Below are positions 34,180 to 39,522 of a stretch of 39,522 bases of DNA, piece after piece (within the stretch, counting starts at the first letter, position 1; every line of letters begins with the position of its first letter). The DNA is from Bacillus sp. MUM 116 (GTDB taxonomy: Bacteria > Bacillota > Bacilli > Bacillales > Cytobacillaceae): contig NZ_MLYR01000117.1 in the NCBI RefSeq assembly GCF_001866655.1, positions 1 through 39,522 of the forward strand, read 5' to 3'. A program made the position numbers and the translations under genes. The notes beneath the pieces were generated by a model. It saw nothing but the letters and a program-made list of their open reading frames with translations. It had not been told where the DNA came from and did not search any database.

Positions 34180-35355
34180 CTAGGATACCGCCATTTTCTT
34201 TGTTTTTCTCCATACCCATAAAAATGGACGTAAGGGAAAATATAAGAAATGGAAGACTTTAGGCAAAGGTAAGGTTTGAGCATCTTCCGGATATGGATAT
34301 AGAGTACTTATCATGTAGATTATTTTTTGCTTGAAGGACATCAAAGAATATAAATGGCGACTATGGTATCGAGAAACATCTTTAGGTACAGGGTCAGTAT
34401 GTAAATTGACCATTCTTTCTAAATAAAATATGGCCAATTGAGCTAGCATACTCGATTTGCCATTAGGAAATTTTTTGAAATAACCTTCATTTATGTTCGT
34501 TCCTAATAACTGATTAGTGAGAATTAATGCCTGACTAACTATATGAGAATTATGATGTTTTTTAGAAAGTTTCTTTAACTTATCAATATCTACATTTTGT
34601 AATGAAATATGGTGAATATCCAATAACCACCGAAGTCTCGACCAACCGTGACGCGCCCCATGTGAAACAAGAAATAAAAACAAATCCTCTCTTCCTAGAA
34701 AGCAGACAGGGTGATTAGATAAGATGGTCTCCCTTTTTCTTTCCCATAAATCTTTAAAACTTGGTTCTTTCCCCGGTCCAGGATGTAACCTCCAGTGAAT
34801 CTCAAGTTTCAAATTTTTAACTGGATGAAAATAGGTAAAATGATGGTGCCTCCATTTCCAATCATTAAGGACAGTTTGAATATATTCATCTTTTTTATAT
34901 CCTTGTTCTTGAAGTAAGTTGTCTAATATTTCTAAATTGTTAATAGAAATAAATACATCTAAATCCCCACAGGTCCGTAAAGATAAATCACCATAAAGAT
35001 CTTGGGCCAATACTGGTCCTTTTAAAACAATAAATGGGATATTATTTTTACTACATAATTTGCTGAATTGTTCCAGTTCGGCAGTTAAATGAAGCATTCG
35101 AAATGTATTTTTTTGATACTCTTTTCCCATTGCCTTTGTTATTTTTTCAGGAATATTTTGTTGATATTTTCGTTCAAGGATTGGATACAACAGGGGAAAA
35201 ACTCGATGATGAATTGCTAGTTCGTAGAATTTGTTCCAATCTATGTTTAAAAACCATTCTCCTTCAACGATTCTATCTTGTTGTCTTATCATTTTAAGGA
35301 TTAATTTTAGTTCTTTTGGAACTCTAGAAACATCAAGTTTAAAGTTCTTTTGCAT
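34180..35355 (-). CDS. Lasso-cluster nucleotidyltransferase (NTP_transf_5-like)
   Basis: 391 residues. IPFIVLKGPVLAQDLYGD (106-123) and LRTCGDLDVFI (126-136) form the polymerase-beta-type nucleotidyltransferase motif, with the aspartates of DLD as metal ligands. Helical regions surround it. Related genes occur in kinase-bearing lasso clusters of Bacillus; in the pseudomycoidin system such a protein was reported, as I recall, to add further groups to the phosphorylated tail. Here it probably decorates the C-terminal phosphoserine. ATG start with GGGGAG, overlapping the B2 gene by 17 bases. Confidence 0.85.
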   Translation of the reverse strand: MQKNFKLDVSRVPKELKLILKMIRQQDRIVEGEWFLNIDWNKFYELAIHHRVFPLLYPILERKYQQNIPEKITKAMGKEYQKNTFRMLHLTAELEQFSKLCSKNNIPFIVLKGPVLAQDLYGDLSLRTCGDLDVFISINNLEILDNLLQEQGYKKDEYIQTVLNDWKWRHHHFTYFHPVKNLKLEIHWRLHPGPGKEPSFKDLWERKRETILSNHPVCFLGREDLFLFLVSHGARHGWSRLRWLLDIHHISLQNVDIDKLKKLSKKHHNSHIVSQALILTNQLLGTNINEGYFKKFPNGKSSMLAQLAIFYLERMVNLHTDPVPKDVSRYHSRHLYSLMSFKQKIIYMISTLYPYPEDAQTLPLPKVFHFLYFPLRPFLWVWRKTKKMAVS

Positions 35356-35824
35356 GTTTTTCTCCCCTATTTTTACTTAAACGTTTAGCAAATGTAGCGA
35401 CCACAGTAAATTTCTCCATCCCCTCGGAACCTGTTACAAAATAAGGGCCAGTTCGTAACCAAGCATGTGCGATTAATTTTCCATCCTCATCTTTTGCGGT
35501 ACCTAAATATAAGGTACTTTCAACTTTACGTTTTTCTAGCATTTTCATGGCAGCCATTGCTTTTACTAGACATTGACTTTCCCAAAAAGTGTATTTACTT
35601 ATCAGATGGATGGACTGAGAAATTTTTTTTGCAATTTTGTGGTCATCCGCATTAAAGGTAAATGTTGTTTCACTTAATTTTTCACCCAATAAAGGGGAAA
35701 CTTTTGAAAAATCTTTTAATTTTTGAATACGAGCCCACCCTAATAATATATAGGCCTCTAAAATCATCATAATCGATTTTCCATCTAAAGTTAGAAATAG
35801 TCGTAAATTCCTTACAAAACCCAT
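35339..35824 (-). CDS. Lasso peptide leader peptidase (B2, transglutaminase-like)
   Basis: 161 residues. Cys85 in ESQCLVKAMA and His120 in IAHAWLRTG match the Cys-His pair of the LasB/McjB C-domain cysteine protease; the third residue is not obvious (the usual Asp position reads VTGSE). It would cut the leader after Met19 of the precursor, guided by the B1 protein. The N-terminal RRE domain of fused B proteins is absent and is encoded by the separate gene upstream. ATG with GGGG seven bases upstream. Confidence 0.9.
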   Translation of the reverse strand: MGFVRNLRLFLTLDGKSIMMILEAYILLGWARIQKLKDFSKVSPLLGEKLSETTFTFNADDHKIAKKISQSIHLISKYTFWESQCLVKAMAAMKMLEKRKVESTLYLGTAKDEDGKLIAHAWLRTGPYFVTGSEGMEKFTVVATFAKRLSKNRGEKHAKEL

Positions 35825-35862
35825 CCAAATCCCCGGCTTTATATTCTATTTTAATAATCAAT

Positions 35863-36138
35863 TTAACTAAACTTAATTAATTGCTCTTCAAAAAGATGGC
35901 GTAAAAAGGTTGATACTTGTTGTTCACATTGAACTCGATCAACATCGTACACTTCTAATAATTCGGAAATTAATTGGTTTATAGTTTTTGGCTCACAAAG
36001 TAGCTCCCAAATATCTCCACCCAATTCCCCTAGATTGTAATACCTTCCATTAGCAATGCTTAACATCACTTTTTCCTGTCCCATATTACTTACTATGACA
36101 TCTTTCGATTGTTCAAATATCTGATTAGGATCAATCAT
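35863..36138 (-). CDS. PqqD-like leader recognition protein (B1)
   Basis: 91 residues. IANGRYYNLGELGGDIWELL near 30-49, then TINQLISELLEVYDV and a C-terminal helix: the PqqD/RRE wing-helix fold that binds lasso leaders through their conserved Tyr/Trp-Pro motif and presents them to B2 and C. The ORF can be read from GTG 36150, but that codon is part of the AGGTGG ribosome binding site; ATG 36138 (eight-base spacing) or 36141 is the likely start. It overlaps the kinase gene by a few bases, so translation is coupled. Confidence 0.93.
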   Translation of the reverse strand: MIDPNQIFEQSKDVIVSNMGQEKVMLSIANGRYYNLGELGGDIWELLCEPKTINQLISELLEVYDVDRVQCEQQVSTFLRHLFEEQLIKFS

Positions 36139-37066
36139 CATTATTACCACCTATTGTTTGTAATATTTTTGAAACTAGCTGTGGCGCATTAAATTTTGTA
36201 GTTGGCCTGCTTAATCTGTATAAATTAACTTTATTTAGAATTATCGTTGATTGATAAAAGTGCCAATCCATCATCCCTAATTTTGGAATAATAAAATTCC
36301 GATATGTATTTCTATATATAGTATCCAGACCTTTTAAACCCTGAATTTCCTCTAATTGAATATCCCCATTCTCAGTCCTAACGAGCTCTAAAATCCCACC
36401 TAATGGAATTGCTTTAGAAGAATATTGTGAAGTCACTGGTACATTAAACTTCGTTTCTCTTCCATAAATAGAATTATAATTTCTTTTATCCATGCCAAAA
36501 TTACAAAGACTATCTTCCCAAAGTTTCTGCTGCGGATATGCAGGATTAATATATGGAACATTCTCTTCCGAAATAGACAAAGCTATTAAATCATCCGTTA
36601 AAAGATGAAAACCTTCATTTAAAAACGCTGAGGCAAGCGTTGATTTTCCAGCACCTGAATCTCCAATAATTGCATATGCTTTTCCATTAATAGCAATAGC
36701 ACTTCCATGTAATGGAAGGATTTTCCTCTGCATTAATATAGTACCCAAGCATGTTCCTAAAATTACAAGCTTGGCTATATCTTCATCATAATCCTTCAAA
36801 GGTGAAACGGAGATCTTTCTTCCATCTTGAACTAAAAAAATTGCAATCTCCTCATATTTATACAACATTAGATTCTTTTGAATTACAAACCCTTTGTCCT
36901 TATTTGCTAGATCACTCCATTGATTTTTTAACTCTTCTCTTGTTATTACTATATCTATATTAGAATCTACTTTATTACCTAATTGAGGTAATTCACTTAG
37001 AGGAATCTCACTAATTATGGAAAAACCAAATGCCTTATAAACGACTTTCTTTTCAACTTTTAACAT
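36131..37066 (-). CDS. HPr-kinase-like lasso peptide kinase (PadeK type)
   Basis: 311 residues. HGSAI (120-124), Walker A GDSGAGKST (135-143) and LLTDDLIAL (about 156-164) are the HprK/P kinase core. In paeninodin-type clusters this enzyme phosphorylates the side chain of the precursor's C-terminal serine, and the precursor here does end in Ser. The start is ATG 37066, eight bases after GGAG; the GTG at 37075 lies in that site. It follows the precursor gene after a hairpin that may lower its expression. Confidence 0.92.
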   Translation of the reverse strand: MLKVEKKVVYKAFGFSIISEIPLSELPQLGNKVDSNIDIVITREELKNQWSDLANKDKGFVIQKNLMLYKYEEIAIFLVQDGRKISVSPLKDYDEDIAKLVILGTCLGTILMQRKILPLHGSAIAINGKAYAIIGDSGAGKSTLASAFLNEGFHLLTDDLIALSISEENVPYINPAYPQQKLWEDSLCNFGMDKRNYNSIYGRETKFNVPVTSQYSSKAIPLGGILELVRTENGDIQLEEIQGLKGLDTIYRNTYRNFIIPKLGMMDWHFYQSTIILNKVNLYRLSRPTTKFNAPQLVSKILQTIGGNNDD

Positions 37067-37097
37067 GGTTTTCACTCCATCTAACTCTTTTATACAA

Positions 37098-37130
37098 ATA
37101 GCCCTTATACTCTATTAGGGTAAGGGCTAT
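37098..37130 (-). terminator. Hairpin between the lasso precursor and kinase genes
   Basis: ATAGCCCTTA (37098-37107) and TAAGGGCTAT (37121-37130) form a perfect ten-base stem with a 13-base loop. On the minus strand it is followed only by a weak U-run (TTTGTATA). It is therefore best seen as a partial terminator or 3'-end protector that keeps the precursor transcript more abundant than the enzymes. Confidence 0.7.
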
Positions 37131-37150
37131 CTGAGAAAAAATCATACATT

Positions 37151-37300
37151 TTAACTTAATACTGCAGCTGTCGGTAAGCCATTTTCATCCAGTACAATGT
37201 CACTAATATGCCCACCGTCAGGACTCCATCCATGGGGGTTGTGCATTGTTAAATTAACATCTAAAACTTCTAAAGTTGGTTTCTGCCATTCCTTTTTCAT
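37151..37300 (-). CDS. Lasso peptide precursor (paeninodin-like, A)
   Basis: Found by hand: ATG 37300 after GGGGGTGAT, 49 codons, TAA 37151-37153. The leader (residues 1-19) has the PadeA-family pattern: W5-Q-K-P8, then LEVLDVN and T18 at position -2 before a core starting at H20. The core is 30 residues: HNPHGWSPD gives H1 to D9, which fits a nine-membered macrolactam ring, followed by GGHISDIVLDENG and a tail ending LS. The final Ser is the expected kinase target. His at position 1 is unusual (Gly, Ala, Ser and Cys dominate) and the core is longer than most known lasso peptides. Fourteen bases after the cyclase gene. Confidence 0.88.
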   Translation of the reverse strand: MKKEWQKPTLEVLDVNLTMHNPHGWSPDGGHISDIVLDENGLPTAAVLS

Positions 37301-37314
37301 ATTATCACCCCCTT

Positions 37315-39255
37315 TCAATTAAATTTTTTGAGAAAGCGATATACAATTATACTTCTAACCAAAATTTTGTAATCCGGGTCCATAACTTTCTCTTTAAATG
37401 GACCTTTTTCACCTTTAACTATGGCTGACTTTATGACATTGCCATCGAAAAATTCCATCATTTTTTTATCATTGCTAAGTAGTTTAGCTTCTTCCATTAA
37501 TTTATCCCAATGGGGTATCATTCTGTGAATCCAATCAGCACCTTGAACACCTCGGATTCTTTGATTTAACCTGACCTCATCTGGCAAAATATTCTTAGTA
37601 GAATTTCGAACTAAAGCACGGTCTAAACCATTTTTTACAAATTGTTCCTCCGGTACTGCAAAACAAAAACGAACTACTCGCAAATCATTCGTAGGGTCCC
37701 TTTTCCATAAAGAGTATTTTAGTGATAATTTAGAGTAAAGAGTACTGCTGGAATTAAAAGTAGAAATTTTATCAAACATAATTTTTCTCTGTTCATATAA
37801 ATTTGGTGTTGCAATCCATCCAGATTGATCAATACCGAATCTCTGGAGTTTGTTAAATACTTCAGTTTTTTGTGCAAACGCCAAATCAATTACTTTTGGA
37901 TTCCAATTAATTCCTTTATCCGATTTAAATTTACTAAAAAAGGGAAAAGCTATTTCTGCAATTCTCGGTAAACTCCGGAATCTTGCCCCACCTATATTTC
38001 TACTATACTGATTTAATTCTTGAATAAGTTCAATCCACTTTAACCTTTTTAAAAGAATTGCATAGTAATATAATGCCTGACCCCAGGAGATAGTAGAATT
38101 TCCAGTATCACCATTCAGCAATATTCCGACATTATTTTCACTTGCTTTTTTAAAAGTTCCACTTAACCAGAAAGAATTTTCTACAAACTTGTAAGGCATC
38201 TCATTAACATCAAGAATATCATCTATTTCTGTATAAGAACTTATCCCATCGTAATCGCAATAATGATCTGTTATTCCACCAACAAATTCTACGGTTTTTT
38301 TAATGAATGGTCTCTCATCGGGCATTAATCCTTTATGTGTATAATCAATAAAATCTTTTGGAGGTATATAACTATAAGTATTCAGTAATTTGTTTTCTTT
38401 TTTTAGTTCCTTAGCTGCATATCCAACAACTGTCCCTGAATCTAATCCACCACTTAAATGTGACCCAATATTGAGATGTGTTCTTAACCTGGATTTGACT
38501 GCTTTTTGAAAGATTTCTTGAAATGCTTCAACGTATTCATAATCGTGCCTAAAATTTAATTTTTTTTCCACATTAAAATTTCCGTATTTTGTTAAACTGA
38601 ATTTTCCTTTTTGAAATGTAACACTATGAAATGGCGGTATTTGGTTAATATTACAATAAGGTGTCGTAAAAGCATCAACTGTATCAACAGGTACGGTAAT
38701 TGCCAAAAATTCTGCTAGCCAGTTTTCATTGAGTTGTTTTTTTATATTAGGTAAAGTTAGCAGTGGCTCTATCGTGGTGCAAAATACAAATCTAAATTTA
38801 TCATGAAAAAAATAAAGAGTTCGAAGACCAGATGGATCCCTCGCCCCCAAAAATTTACGTTCCCGCTCATCCCAAATCATAAAAGCAAAATCCCCAATTA
38901 AATACTTCGGCGAATCCTCACCCCACTTATCATAAGAGAGCAGAATGAGTTCGCTATCCGTTATGGTTCTTTGCTTAGATTTTTTGATTTGCAGTTTTTC
39001 AAACAGCTCTTCCCGATTATCAATAATCGCATCAGCCGTAATCGCTAACTTTCTTTCCTCATCATAATAAGGAAGCTTTTCGCCAATCGATTCCGGTGTG
39101 ATCCATTGGGCATGGCAGCCAAGAAAGACTTTGTCACTATGCCAGGTTTGAACATCGTCGGCTGGATATTTTTCTAGTTCTTTCATCATTCTCCTGCCGT
39201 GTTCAAGATTAATAGGTTCATCGTTTAAGTGAAAAATACCCGCGATAGCGCTCAT
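37315..39255 (-). CDS. Lasso cyclase (asparagine-synthetase-like, C)
   Basis: 646 residues. The N-terminal half resembles the glutaminase domain of AsnB, but the protein starts MSAIAGIFHL, so the Cys nucleophile needed for glutamine hydrolysis is missing, as is usual in lasso cyclases. The C-terminal half has the ATP-binding SGGLDSG (268-274) and later the D-rich synthetase region. It adenylates the ring Asp side chain and joins it to the core N-terminus. I use ATG 39255 (AGGAGG five bases upstream); a second ATG three bases earlier has only two-base spacing. It precedes the precursor gene, whereas the precursor is often first in such clusters. Confidence 0.93.
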   Translation of the reverse strand: MSAIAGIFHLNDEPINLEHGRRMMKELEKYPADDVQTWHSDKVFLGCHAQWITPESIGEKLPYYDEERKLAITADAIIDNREELFEKLQIKKSKQRTITDSELILLSYDKWGEDSPKYLIGDFAFMIWDERERKFLGARDPSGLRTLYFFHDKFRFVFCTTIEPLLTLPNIKKQLNENWLAEFLAITVPVDTVDAFTTPYCNINQIPPFHSVTFQKGKFSLTKYGNFNVEKKLNFRHDYEYVEAFQEIFQKAVKSRLRTHLNIGSHLSGGLDSGTVVGYAAKELKKENKLLNTYSYIPPKDFIDYTHKGLMPDERPFIKKTVEFVGGITDHYCDYDGISSYTEIDDILDVNEMPYKFVENSFWLSGTFKKASENNVGILLNGDTGNSTISWGQALYYYAILLKRLKWIELIQELNQYSRNIGGARFRSLPRIAEIAFPFFSKFKSDKGINWNPKVIDLAFAQKTEVFNKLQRFGIDQSGWIATPNLYEQRKIMFDKISTFNSSSTLYSKLSLKYSLWKRDPTNDLRVVRFCFAVPEEQFVKNGLDRALVRNSTKNILPDEVRLNQRIRGVQGADWIHRMIPHWDKLMEEAKLLSNDKKMMEFFDGNVIKSAIVKGEKGPFKEKVMDPDYKILVRSIIVYRFLKKFN

Positions 39256-39447
39256 CATTTCCTCCTGCCAAACCTTAAGTAAAATTTTGATTTATTAGCC
39301 CCATATATCGAAAACTCCGATATAATATATTCTTTAAATCGAACGATCAGAACATAGTTACCCCACCGGAATAAATATATTAAATAATCCCGGGTAAGTT
39401 ATATTAAACAACCAACAGTTAAGCGGGTTTGACTATTTAATAGCCTC

Positions 39448-39453
39448 ATTATA
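39448..39453 (-). promoter_or_regulatory. Likely -10 element of the lasso promoter
   Basis: TATAAT on the minus strand. At 17-19 bases upstream there are only weak -35 candidates (AATAAA, TTAATA), and these lie within the SinR-type palindrome, so a bound repressor would cover the -35 region. Confidence 0.5.
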
Positions 39454-39466
39454 TATCGTTTTATTA

Positions 39467-39482
39467 GTTCTTTATTAAGAAC
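39467..39482 (-). promoter_or_regulatory. SinR-type operator upstream of the lasso cluster
   Basis: The plus strand reads GTTCTTTATTAAGAAC, which differs from the eps operator GTTCTTTATAAAGAAC at one position. It contains one full GTTCTTT and an inverted GTTCTTA. It overlaps the presumed -35 region of the lasso promoter. Confidence 0.75.
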
Positions 39483-39522
39483 GGATTTGTATCTTAAAAT
39501 TACCATCTCTACAGCATAGTGT

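Larger units (their letters stand above)
39256..39522. other. Promoter region of the lasso cluster, no gene
   Basis: A non-coding leader of about 190 bases lies between a likely promoter near 39450 and the cyclase start. It holds the SinR-type palindrome, a TATAAT and, near 39316-39356 on the minus strand, a TTCTGAT...TTTAAAGAATATATTAT stretch that could contain another promoter. The rest is featureless to me. Confidence 0.6.

Noticed and set aside
34170..34283. Longer N-terminus of the ABC exporter
   Set aside because: It would overlap the nucleotidyltransferase gene and add 38 non-family residues; AGGAGG directly precedes the ATG at 34169.
35310..35350. Additional GTTCTTT matches near the nucleotidyltransferase start
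   Set aside because: They lie within coding sequence and do not form a promoter-placed palindrome; a seven-base motif occurs by chance in AT-rich DNA.

Overview
The window comes from a low-GC Gram-positive bacterium, almost certainly a member of the Bacillaceae. The evidence is: strong AGGAGG-type ribosome binding sites with frequent GTG and TTG starts; an exopolysaccharide (eps) operon laid out like that of Bacillus subtilis (epsA-epsB-leader RNA-epsC ... epsG ... epsL-epsM-epsN ... flippase); SinR-type operators (GTTCTTT inverted repeats); and an EAR-like RNA between epsB and epsC. Every gene I accept is on the minus strand, so the biological order runs from high to low coordinates. I saw no tRNA, rRNA, CRISPR array or insertion sequence.

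Region 1 (39522 to 32370) is a complete lasso-peptide cluster in the order C-A-K-B1-B2-N-D: asparagine-synthetase-like cyclase, a 49-residue precursor (found by hand at 37151-37300), an HPr-kinase-like kinase, a PqqD-like leader-binding protein, a transglutaminase-like leader peptidase, a nucleotidyltransferase and an ABC exporter. The precursor resembles the paeninodin type: Thr at -2, a possible 9-residue ring closed on Asp9, and a C-terminal Ser. It has His at core position 1 and a long 30-residue core. The kinase and nucleotidyltransferase suggest that the tail is phosphorylated and further decorated.

Region 2 (32326 to 6317) is one long eps operon. It starts at a near-consensus sigma-A promoter whose 17-bp spacer is filled by a perfect SinR-type palindrome. 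It passes through the EAR-like RNA and ends at a strong terminator after the flippase. It encodes chain-length/kinase proteins, a bacillosamine-type nucleotide-sugar pathway (EpsC, EpsN, EpsM and the phosphoglycosyl transferase EpsL), GalU, GalE, an EpsG polymerase, about ten glycosyltransferases, a CDP-glycerol-type transferase and a flippase. A SinR/SlrR-like repressor gene lies inside the operon, which suggests feedback. A strong internal terminator (11047-11087) is a natural target for EAR antitermination.

Region 3 (6272 to 1) looks like a decaying end. It holds a deacetylase-like protein with a leucine-rich tail, an integral membrane protein, a terminator, a GtrB/PMT-type lipid-linked glycosylation pair, a frameshifted GtrA flippase and the remains of a family-3 acyltransferase.

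The most interesting observation is that the lasso cluster and the eps operon carry nearly identical SinR-type palindromes at their promoters (15 of 16 bases the same). No terminator is visible between the two units. This suggests a lasso peptide made as part of the biofilm-matrix programme.
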